From Bedellia somnulentella (lineage: Eukaryota; Arthropoda; Insecta; Lepidoptera; Bedelliidae), in contig OY755177.1 in NCBI GenBank assembly GCA_963576735.1, positions 18,662,001 through 18,726,000 of the forward strand: a stretch of 64,000 nt of DNA, written 5' to 3'. Positions 43,673 through 55,600 of this stretch are shown in pieces. A program made the translations under genes and the position numbers. Each line of letters opens with the position of its first letter. The first letter of the stretch is position 1. The notes under the pieces were generated by a model. The model was not told where the DNA came from. It saw only the letters and a list, made by a program, of their open reading frames with translations, and did no database searches.

Positions 43673-43923
43673 GCTGTGTAGTGTTGGCTTAGAATAGCAC
43701 TACCCCTTTTCTTCCGGTGGGTGTACGTAAGAGGCGACTAACGGTATTGGGGCTTTTAAGGGATTTTTGGGCGATGCGGTTAGAGACCCATCACCAAAAA
43801 CCTTTATTTTACCATCATTTCCCCACTCAACTTTCCAAAAGTGGCTGAGGAATTTTTAATTCCTTAGCTCTGGCTACCCCTTTTAGGTATTTATAGCCGT
43901 GAGTATATGTATGTATGTATGTA
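43673..43923 (+). mobile_element. SINE B, full length
   Basis: GCTGTGTAGTGTTGGCTTAG to (TATG)n, close to consensus. Confidence 0.88.
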
Positions 43924-43981
43924 TTACTACTTTAGTGGACTGTATACCTACTATGAACTTTTTTATTCCCGTTTATATTGA

Positions 43982-44431
43982 CCCACCAAAAACATTTTAA
44001 ATGTAAAAAATGTTAGCCAAGCAAATACAATACAAAAATTTATAATATGTTAACTAAAAGACTTCGCAGACAAAAGGATTGATATCTGAATGGTTGCCAA
44101 GCACTGCAGATAATCCTGAAATACAAAGTAGATAACAAGTTAAATTAAAGTTTTGATTTAACTTGGCTCGTTTCCACATACGAGTTATCATGATAATCAA
44201 CTTATCTGCTAGGTACATTTTAATTTGATTTTGTGGTGAAAACTAGCCAAATTAAATCGAAACTTTAATTTAACTTGTTATCTACTTTGTATTTCAGGAT
44301 TATCTGCAGTGCTTGGCAACCATTCAGATATCAATCCTTTTGTCTGCGAAGTCTTTTATTTAACATATTATAAATTTTTGTATTGTATTTGCTTGGCTAA
44401 CATTTTTTACATTTAAAATGTTTTTGGTGGG
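43982..44431. mobile_element. Long-TIR element (about 185-bp arms), copy 2
   Basis: CCCACCAAAAACATTTTAAA at both ends in inverted orientation. Arms 43982-44166 and about 44247-44431 are nearly identical, with about 80 bp between. Same termini as 11241-11932 but different inner arm sequence, so the two share only the ends. Could fold into a long hairpin RNA. Confidence 0.8.
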
Positions 44432-45885
44432 ATATCATTACTTCTTGTTAAGAAATATTTTGGTTTTTTTTTTCTGCGTTTGATTTTATACCTACCTTAC
44501 TATCTATCTACTATTTTAATCAAACAAATCAATGAATTTGGCAAAAGAAACGAACCTACAAACAACCCAATCTAAAAACAATCAGCAAGAAAAAAAGCAG
44601 AATTTACAACACCGTTACCAGCTGTAACTCATACGACGTCGAAGCATAAAACTCAACCTTATAGGCGGGATTTCGCTAGACAACCGAACAGCCTGGGGTC
44701 GCTCGCGCGTATGAGCGCGTCATGCCCCGCCCCTGCCCTCACCCCGCGCGTCTTGCCCTCCGTAGCGACGTGGTAGCGACTAAGTTTAAGTTAGTTTATG
44801 TTATTTCATGTATGTAATTATCATTATTACAATCATAAATAGTATTATGTTATTAAATATGATTATGAGCGCTAACATTACACAAAATCAAATCATTTTA
44901 TTTAATTTCCGTAGGTTTAATGATTAGTAGGTATCTATGTATTATGAAAACGCTATCCGATGTTGTGTCATACTGTATGACTCATACAGTGGTCGCCGTT
45001 CTGCTGACATGAGATAGGTACTAGGTATTATGATACCTATTAATTAGTACGACAGGAATCGAATATATTGAAAAAATGTATTGCTATTGTTCGCAACCAA
45101 CCGGGCTGTGCTAGTACAGTTAGTACCTATACTCATAGTTTGAGTTTTGTAATTGCAAATAACTTTAGCGTCGAAGTTTAATGAATGATCAAGTAAGTAT
45201 GCATAGCATACCTAAACCTATTCAGAACGGAGTTTTATATTAGCATCAACAACATTTCATCATGGGATTTATTATAATTTCTATACAAAATGTTCTTGTG
45301 AGGGAAATATTGAAAAATCTTAAAAATTCTCAGTTTTCAGATTTTTTCCTTTGTTAATATTTGATCACCGACCTGGATGCCGAATTTCAACTTCCTGGGA
45401 TATCTGGAAGTGGGTTAGCTTTTTGATCTTTATGTCAGTGAGTCACTAAAAAAATCGCGACTTTTGGACGTTTTTATCTTAATAACTCTTTGTTATGTAT
45501 TTATGAAAATTGGGCTACTAGTTTGTATCCTTGATATCAACAAATGAGCCAAATTTGGTTGGTTTATGTTGATTAGATTTTGAGTTATGATGGTGTAAAA
45601 AGTCGCTCCAAATGGTTCGTGTAATATACACATACGGTGCGCGCTCGCCGCCTTGGCTTGGCTTGACGCACTGCCGTGCGTCTTGATACACTTTTATGAT
45701 TAAGTAATATCTCACCTTTAACGTTTCCATTCCAAATGTCGAAGGGTTAGATAGATCTCCAAAATCAAAACAACTTTAGCTACCTATCGGACACATCTAG
45801 AACACACCGTCTGGTGTCCGCTATGGTTCGTTGTTTGTTGTTATGCAATTGCTGTTGATATCTAACCCTGATGTTATTTAATTTA
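44432..45885. other. Intergenic with two GC-rich patches
   Basis: No gene seen. GC-rich patches at 44690-44780 (CGCTCGCGCGTATGAGCGCG is partly palindromic) and 45630-45690. Around 45360-45460 the sequence GTCAGTGAGTCACT recalls, inverted, the repeat at about 10175, so an old related transposon is likely. Confidence 0.35.
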
Positions 45886-46247
45886 GCAACCGTGATAGCC
45901 CAGTGGGTAGAACACTCGGTTATCGTGCAAACGACTAGTGTTCAAATCCTGGGTCGGGTCTACACCAATTTGTCTTTTCTAAAGACATATGTGTGGTTAA
46001 TTTATCATGGTTGTTAACGGTGAGGGAAAACATCGTGAGGAAACCCACATGGCTGAGTTGTACTTAGTCATGTGACAGTGTATTCGTACAAAACGGCGAT
46101 AGGCCTGCCCCCTATCACGTGAGTACACTGTCCATGCAAAACGTGGGTACTCTGAACACCAGGTGACAAAGTCACGTGATGTTCAGAAGTATTAGTACCT
46201 CTGCCAACCCCTTCGGGGATATTCGGCGTGAACGTTTATGTTATGTT
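45886..46247 (+). mobile_element. SINE A with 14-bp target duplication
   Basis: Complete copy flanked by TGTTATTTAATTTA (45872-45885 and 46248-46261). Best-defined SINE A in the window. Confidence 0.95.
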
Positions 46248-46511
46248 TGTTATTTAATTTAATGAACTTTTTTTTTATCAACTATCATGTGAGGTGAAAA
46301 TGTACAAACAATAATGTATTACATTAACAATAACTATCCGCTTCATTTACTACAACTTGCACAGCAGAGTTGGTATTTTTATAGGACATAAAAAGTTTAT
46401 ATTGGTTTTGCTCTCCATAATAAAAAACAGCTATTTAAAAGTATTAATGTCCCTTTTTTTAAATTTAAAGTCTTTGTTCACTCAAGAAAATCGCTCGTCG
46501 ATTATTATTGA

Positions 46512-46661
46512 TTAATTTTGAATTTTGGCTCTTCTTCGTCTCAGTTTCTCATAGTATTTGTCCATCATTTGTTTAAATTCCAGTCTCTGTTGTATATGTG
46601 CTGTCTCCGCCTCGCCCAACTTTGTTTTCTCCATGTACCATTTGAAATAATTGTCATTGAT
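46512..46661 (-). CDS. DRC11: DRC11 exon 18, stop
   Basis: INDNYFKWYMEKTKLGEAE (human SFKNWYAKTPLGKK) to a basic LRRRRAKIQN end and TAA 46514-46512. Confidence 0.92.
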   Translation of the reverse strand: MNDNYFKWYMEKTKLGEAETAHIQQRLEFKQMMDKYYEKLRRRRAKIQN

Positions 46662-49600
46662 CTATTTAACAGAATAAAATAATAATTGAAAAATCAATTT
46701 ATCAAACATACATAAATCTACTAAGATATATAAGTATCTTCCTATTTGAAGCCTTGGTAATGCTTCTATTTTAACATACTCACCAGTTTCTAGATAAGAA
46801 ATTTTATCAATTTCACATGATTCGTGACTGAATTTTTTATGTTAATTTTTTATGTGTGTTCTTTTATAAGTGGATATTACCCGACATGGTACTGTAGCAA
46901 GTACACGTGTAGTGAAATAAGCTAACTTAGACTTACTTCGAATATTAGACAACACTTTAAATCGCTACCGTTATCTTTGAACCGTGTTGTCTTATATCTA
47001 CCTAGCACGAACGACCTTTTAACTAGATAACGCGTGGGATAAAACAGCCATCTCTTTCGCACCAACATAGAATCGTATATCTTTGTCTCATTCTGACCGA
47101 CAGAGTACGATAAAATAACGCTCGTGCTGGGCCTCGTGCTTACGTTATGAAAGTTAAAAGAAATAGCTATCATAATACGAATCGATACCGCTCATCAACT
47201 AAGTCAGCCCGGCTAGTACGAGCGGTGTTTAAACTAGTTATGGCGTGGGATAAAGCAGCCATCTCTTATGCACTTACTTAATATCGTATTCTGCCATCTC
47301 ATTCTAACCGTTATCGTGTCGATAAAATAGCGCTCGTGCTTGCTATATGGACTACGAAATCCAAATAATGGTTTATGGAAGAATAGAGGGCAAGTGATAT
47401 TGTCTAGGTACCTATCATCATTTTAGAAGTAATACTATATACAAAACATTATAAGAGATATTAAATGATATAACTTACTTGATTATACTCATCATGATAG
47501 TTGTCCAAGAAATGATCGAAAATTTCCATTGGTTGTAGACCAAAAGCCGCAATTCTGATGAAAAACTTAGTTATTTAATAACAATACTTTCTCATACCTA
47601 CTATAACATGAAGGATTACCAAGAGAGGGTAGACAGAGCTTTAGAACAAACAAATCTTAGAAACTTTTGAAAGTTGTGATAAGATTTTTTTTTGTAGATG
47701 TAGCGTTCCTAACCAAATCGCCCATCAATCGCCTAATAAGCCCTGGATCAGTTAGTTGCCTCTCAAGTCACAATACCTATGTAAAAAAATTCGGTCGTGC
47801 TTTTATAAAGCTTCACTACAGGGCATAGTTATAATTTAGCACATTTTCGGAAATATAAAAAAATAAAGACCACTAGACTACACTTATTGCTACAACAGAA
47901 GGGCAAGCACGAGCCGTGTTTAAACTAGTTATCGCGTGGGATAAAGCAGCCATCTCTTACGCACTTACTTAGTATCGTATACTGCCATCTCATTCTGACC
48001 GTTATCGTGTCGATAAAAAAGTGCTCGTGCTTGCCTGCAGGTTTCATAGAACAAATAATTTAATCTTACTTGACGATTCGATCCGCATTTATGAAAGTAT
48101 CCAAGCCGTCTTTGACAGTTTCCATTGGAAGCCCCTGTAAGACTTGCGCCAGCGATGTTGTGTTAAAATCGCAAGGAACCATGTGGTTTCTATAACAAAG
48201 AATTATTATTTTGACGACAGCCGTGGCCGAGTGGATAGGTGACTAGCTTCTCGGTCAGGATGTCGCGGGTTCGATCCCCGCTGAGGGCAACATTTATGTG
48301 ATGAGCATAAATGATTGTTCCTTAGTCTTGGATGTTATTTATATGTGTATGATATAATATTAAATATAACGTTGAGTAAGTATCCCATATTACAAGTTAT
48401 ACTTAGTTTGGTGCTAACTTGATCTGTGTATAATATGTCCGTATATATTTATTTATTTATTTATTTATTAGGAGTACACTATGAGTACTCATTAACTAAA
48501 GGTAGAAATCGGTTATTTTAAATGGCTAAGTCATCAAAAAATACATTAAAACAATACCTCAACATCCAGTCTTGTAGAAGTTGTCTCACGGTCGTATAGT
48601 TGGAAGGGGTAAGCAGTAATACTTCTGAAAACTTCTTCAATAACATTTTAGTTTTTAATAGCCACGGCTCTTCACAATTACCTGAGAATGAAATAAACAA
48701 AACCTTCTTACAAACTCATACACATACTCACGGCTATAAATCCCTTGAAGGGGTAGGGCTAGGGAATTATAAATTTCTCAGCCACTTTTGGAAGTTGCGT
48801 GGGTATAAGATGGTGAAATAAAGGTTGTTGGTGATTAGTCTACAACCGCATCGCTGAAAAATCCCTTAAAAGCCCCAATACCGTTAGTCGCCTCTTACCT
48901 ACTCCCACTAGAAGAAATGAGGTAGTGCTATTCTAAGCCGACACTACACATCTAAAAAACAAAACCTAAAAATTTACTTGTGGTTAGTCCGAGCTTGCTT
49001 ACTTTTCTTTAGTTAATTATTGTAGTTGAAAAGAAAAGATGTGGTTGGAGTTCCATCACCAACGATAGTAAATTCTAATGTGTGTGTGGCTGTGGTATAA
49101 TAGTGGTAGTGTGTATAATATAAACATAATATGAAAAGAATGGATAGTTTTTGATAAGTTTCCAACTCATCTCAACTCTCAAACACCTCTGAAAAGATTA
49201 GCACTACCCCATTTCTTCCAGTGAGTGTACGTAAGGGGCGACCAATGATATTGGGGCTTTTGAGGGATTTTTGGGCCACGCGGTGAGAGACCCATCACCA
49301 ACAACCTTTATTTTATCATCCTCTCCCCATTTAGTTTTTCAAAAGTGGCTGAGGGATTTCTAATTTCTTAGCTCTGGCTACCCCTTCTAGGGATTTATAG
49401 CCGTGAGTTAGTTTAGTGATGTATGTATATTATTTACAAAACTTACCAAGTATAATCACGTTGTCTGTTTTTTTTATTGAAGTTTTTAGATTGTGGAATA
49501 TTAGTTTTCTTACAAGTTCCATACCTTTCACGTCCATGTTAACATGTTTTGGATTCTGGAAAATATCACGGCTATAATTCCCTAGATGGGGTAGCCAGAG

Positions 49601-52600
49601 CTAAGGAATCAGAAATTCCTCAGCCACTTTTGGAAAGTTCAGTGGGGAAAAGATGGTATAATAAAGGTTGTTGGTGATGGGTATCCAACCGCATCGCCCA
49701 ATATTCCCTTAAAAGCCCCAATACCGTTAGTCGCCTCTTACGTTCACCCGCCGAGCGCGCCGGTAGAAATGGGGTAGCGCTATTCTAAGCCGGCGCTACA
49801 CAGCTATCTAAGCTGGCGCTACACAGCTATATGATGTAGTGCTATGCTATGATGTAGTGTTTATGCTGTATTATTATTTAAAGCTATTTCTTTACCTCGT
49901 CTTTTCCAGTATCTTTCAAAGCGATGTAAAGACCAGTTATTATTAAGTACATTTGTATTAAGATCACAACAAACGACCATAACTTTTTAATTACAAAGTA
50001 TAATTTTGCGTTTTTTATTTTATAACACGATTTCTTTGTTACTTTAAGTAGTAAAAGAGGAAAGATAATATTGGTTCTCAAATCAATCGTAAACATTGAA
50101 ATCACATTAAAAGCTCTAATCCCCTTAGTGGCCTTTTACGTAACCGAGGGAAACGATCGGAGTAATAATCCCAATTTATCATGCCACAACAACTTTTCAC
50201 ATCTGCTGATATTGTTTACACAGCAGTCAACTAAACCACTAACTAATTACCAGAAGAATAATAAAATAAACAAACGATTCGAATATCATCATCCATTAAT
50301 ATCACCTCAACACACATCAAAATGAAAAACTAGCTTTATGCTCGACTCTTACCTTTCTGTAAAACATTAAATGAATGTCTTTGAAAAATACCACAGATGG
50401 TTGGCACACTCTTGCGCAGTGGAACACAGATTTCAAGAAAGCTCCAAATATCACTGGTGAAAATAACTCGTCGACTACAAATTTCTGAGTATTCAGCTCA
50501 AATAATGTAGCATCTGAAAAATACCTTAAGCATTAATCATGCATTTTCACTTCGATCAATATGGCACGAAAAGTAGGGTATCGTAGCATGCATGCCTACT
50601 ATTAAATCGTATTATTGTAGTCAGAGTAATTATGTAATTATTATTAAAAAGAGTAATTATGTAATTATTATTTGTAGAGTCTAGGACCTTTTTATATTCA
50701 TGATATAGATATGTATATGTGAAGATTTTTCAAATGGCTTTCTGTAATAATTTTGTTTTTTTTTTAAATGGATATAAAGCTGTAAATCTTCCAAACGAAA
50801 TAAATAAATAAAATAGAGAATACCGATCACCATTTTGACTTAGGATCTTGTCAAATTTCTTAACACTTCATTTACATCTTTTTATTGTGTTCATAATCGT
50901 TTATTTTTTACACTTGTAACGCTTGCCTTATTAGTAAATTCTCTAGTCGATGGCCACTGTATCGTTATGGACTCTTTACTTACTTAGTCTATATTCTCAA
51001 AAATTAGCTGGCAAACAATTTTTCAATTAAAATAAGAACTTAATAACAATAACAAATACTAATAGGAAATGGTTAAGTTAATAAGTTATATTTATGAAAT
51101 TTAAATATTTTATATGTTTGATACCGCGATGTAAAAGAATATCTATGTATTAAAATACATACATACTTCCGGCTATAAATTCTGAAACAATATATCCGGA
51201 AGATATGGGCTATTTTCACAAAATTTCATACATATTACCATTACAAGAAGCCAGGACCTCCACAAGCGTGCCAGCGCCGCACCCGCTCGGTCCGACCACC
51301 AGTACATCACGCAGCCCAGCGCCGCTGACTCGCTGGCAGATATCCCACCACGCCCCGCGGATTTCACTACCGAACCATCTTACTGGCTTTGAACTGAAAT
51401 CATTGCTGGAGAAGTACTATACAATGAGTTTTGAGTTGTGGAACAAGCTAGATATTCAGGTTGTATGTCAGTAGAAGTAAATACTTATTATAACTTGAGA
51501 TTCATAGTATGAAAATGTATAAACGGTGAGGGAAAACATCGTGAGGAAACCCACATGGCTGAGTTGTACTTAGTCATGTGACAGTGTATTCGTACAAAAC
51601 GGCAATAGGCCTGCCCCCTATCACGTGAGTACACTGTCTAAGCAAAACGTGGGTACCTTCTCTGGACACTTGATGGCGCTACCATGTGAGTTCAGAAGTA
51701 TTGGTACCTCTGCCAACCCCTTCGGGGATAAACGGCGTGAACGTTTATGTTATGTTATGTTATTCATAGTATCCACTTTATTCCAATATACGGTGCTAGT
51801 GTTATAGAGAATTAGTCTATTTTAAACATACATACATGTTCTTACTGACTTTGCAAGCAACTTCTCTATTTGATCTAGATTATTCTATTATTATTCTTTA
51901 TAGACACTCCCACATGACCAATAGAAATGACGACGTGTAGAGATGGACCACATAGATGTATCGAAATGAACTAATTGATAAATCACATAAACTGAATGGA
52001 GTAAAAGTTACAGATAATTAGAATTTTTTGTTCATGAAAGCCTCGTGGGGTGTCATGTGTATAAAGTACCAGAAATTTCTGATTAAGATTAATCAAACAT
52101 ACCAGCTGTACATCCCACGTAAATCAGATCCAGCAAAATTGTGTTCACCCAAGAACTCCAAAAGGGATTTTTTTTGGTAATTTCTCAGAATGCCTTTGTA
52201 AGCCAAGTCCTGTAAAAAACATCAAAATATATTTAAGTAATCAGAAAAAATACGTCAAGTAATTCTTAAATTTTATAACCTCTAGTGTTTTCTTTGTCTC
52301 ATCGGTTATTTGAAAATTCGATTGAACTTTAGCGGCTCTTTTTCTTTTCCTAGTCTTCTTCTGTTCTATTTTGATTTGAGCTGGTACTTTTTCGCCGGAC
52401 ATTTTGTATTCCCTCTTCAGAGCTTTTTTCAGCGCCTTTAATTCTTGACTGCGAAAAAAGTTCTTTTATATTAATGGTTGGAGTGTTTATGTTGTTAGGA
52501 CATATACACTACGTCATAAAGTGTTAATTAACATCAGTTAATAAGATACTTACTCAGACTAGCCATAATGTGTGTAAATTGCACTAGTATTGGAGCCTTT

Positions 52601-55600
52601 TTTAAAAGAATATTAGGACAGCAAACTTACGTCATTTCTTCATCTACCCGTTTTCTGACTTCTTTTTTGAGATCAGCACAAATGTTGTCCATATCAACAT
52701 ACTTGATTGGCACTTTGATGTTTATATCATCTGCTTTATCCAAATCATCCCAAACATTATGATAGTTTTTGATTGCCTGAAATCACAAATTGTTAAAAAC
52801 ATTTAGATTTTTATATATAATCTTGCAATACAATCAACGGTTATAAAAGATACCTACGTCATCAGAGGGAGATAAACTGTAGCTAATTTAAACAACTACT
52901 ACTATTGATGGTAGCTGGACTAACATGCCCTTCAAAACACAAAATCATCTTTGCTTTTAGAAGAACAGGTGGTTTAGCCTGCAAAACCTATTCAGGGATA
53001 AGACGGGGATAGGGATAAGTGTGATTGGGCAAAAGGTGTCATCACGAAGGTGGTATTTTAACTTAATACTAGACAAAAGATTGCGCAGCTTATTATTCTT
53101 ACTTCAAAAACTGGCATAGTCTTCTTTGATTCCGGATATTCAAATCCTGGGAAAGTTTTTGGATTTCGCGTCAACTTTTCTTTATTAGCTTTCTCTCTCT
53201 TTTTCAAAGCCGCTTCTGTTTTTTGTCTTATTTTTTCCTGTTGTTTTAGATATTTTTTTTGTTCTCGGTCTAAATTTTTGGACTTTTTTTGTTCTTCTGC
53301 CCATTCCGTGGGTGTTGGCACTTCTTCATTAAGTATTAAGATAGAACCACCTTTCAGAGCTGAAGGAATGTCGTAGAAGAACTTAACTTTCTTGTACCTG
53401 CAATATGATGATAATTATTTTAGCAGTAGGTAAGTAAGATCGGGACTCGCGTTAAGATCCTAAGATCCGGCTGATGAAAGCTTTTAGTATAATATTTAGA
53501 ATATAGATGTTTGCTTCTTAGTCTTATTATAAAGAGAGCAAAAAATATGATTGTTCGTCCGACGCCCTACGACGACGACCCTATTTATAGGTTCCAAAAC
53601 TCAAAACTGGTTTCATAAAATCGTTTAACAATGGATAGCGAAAAGTTTCAAATCAGAAATTCCAGCCACTTTTGAGTGTTGTCTGAGGAAAAGTTAGTAA
53701 AATAAGGGATGGTTTGTGAAAGGATGATCTAGCAAATATTATGAACAATCTTAATTACCACTTATTAAACCATGTTCTTAATTCATCACGATAGTCTGAT
53801 GCTATCTCCTCTTCTCTACTCCTATATTTCTCTTTCAATTGATTATACAGGAATTTCCATTCTTCTTCAAATATTGGCACCAGTGCACTTAGACGTTCCG
53901 AATTCTAAATTAAAAAAGAGAGATGAATTAAGAGTGTTACTGCAAAGCAACAATGCAAAAGTAATAAAACTTAACCATACCAACACATTTTGGTATATAA
54001 CTAAGAAAGTTTACGAAAATAATTAATCCAGATAGCTCAGCGGTAACGCCACTTTTTATTTAGAGAGCGTGCGTTCGAATTCTGAGTCGGGCCTACGTCA
54101 TTACAAGCAAAACCTGGGTACTCTAAACAAAAATGTCACGTGAAGTTCGTAAATATTTGCTCTGCCACCTCAGCATCTGCCACAGTAGAGTCAAGTGTAA
54201 AAATAAAGGTGCTTCTCCGATAGTTAATTTGCGTTGGTGTTACATCTACTGATTAGAAAACTTTTAAATTAAGTTAGTGACATTAAGTTTTTAGTGATAT
54301 TAAGCTGAAGGACAGGTAAACAATACTAACTTGTTGAGCTTTCATCCTCTGTTCTGTATTCAAAACTTTGCAAGTTCTAATACCCAGAAGTTCGTCAGTA
54401 GCACAATCACGTAATCGTTTACGTTTGATTTGGAAATAGGCTCTGAAATTAAATACAGTAAAACCCGCTTAAGACGATTTCCCAGGGACCCTACCAAAAA
54501 CGCGTCTTAAGCATGAAATCGTATTATGCGGGATAGGGAAAATAAAAGGAAAGTACTAAATTTTTTACATTCAATACATTATTTAAAATAATCACAGTCA
54601 TTTTGGTTCGACAGAAAGATTTTAATGCATTAGCGATTAATGAACTTCAAAGAAGCAACATGGCTGATAATGCTTTAGACGCTTTCTCGTAATTATGGGG
54701 CCACTTATGGGCAGTTTTGAAGCTCGTGCTTGATGAAGCCATTCCACCAAATCTATTTCTAATTTATCAAACTTTCCTACCATTTGGAGCTTTTTACTCT
54801 GCACACCTCCCAATCTGAATCTTTGGTACGTAATCTGAATCTAAAATGGTACGTAACTTAAAAATATGTAAGTGAAGCTCAGCAGCTACGTTTGATTCGT
54901 TGTTTGTGAATTTTTATCGAAAACTTTCAATAATTAATTTTTTTTGAAGTGACAATGGCTTTTGCTTAATTGTAGTCATATTGTAACAAACAAATAATGC
55001 ACTGTTACAAAACAATCAAAGCGTATACGCGCGACAAGTCAAGAAATGACGATCGGGCAGGGGCGTATTAAGCGGGAAGACGATCGTATTAAGCGTTAAG
55101 AAATGTATGAAAATATGTTTCAAGTTGCAGGGACTGGCGTAAAGCGGCGTATTATGAGGGAAATCGTATTAAGCGTGGTCGTATTAAACTTTCTACTGTA
55201 ATACTCTTAGTTAATAGCCATAATACTTGAAATTTCACTTGTTCCATTTGCAAAATAAGCGCATCAAAAATTAAAGTTTCACAAAAATAAAAACTATCTT
55301 CACCGTTTCACATTGAAAGACCAATGTTGTAAATTAAAGCACTAACCGACCAACATTCTGTATGATTCGTGCACTTCTTTCCTTAATATCTTCACTAGGT
55401 TGCGGTTGAAGTGCACCGGACAGTTCTTTTATCCAAAGATCTCTCTGCGTTTTTTCGTAGGCTCTTTTACGCGTGACTTGCCTGTAATGAGTGAAATTTC
55501 ATAAGTAGTGTCAGAAGTTAGTTCTTAAAACGGTCCCTCATCAAGACTTTAAAATTTTGTTGCTAAATCATACATGTGTCAAAAATCACATACCCAAAGC

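Noticed and set aside
49884..50105. Open frame between DRC11 exons 13 and 14
   Set aside because: Hydrophobic translation unlike DRC11. Exon 13 ends phase 0 and exon 14 starts phase 0 with colinear homology, so no exon fits here.
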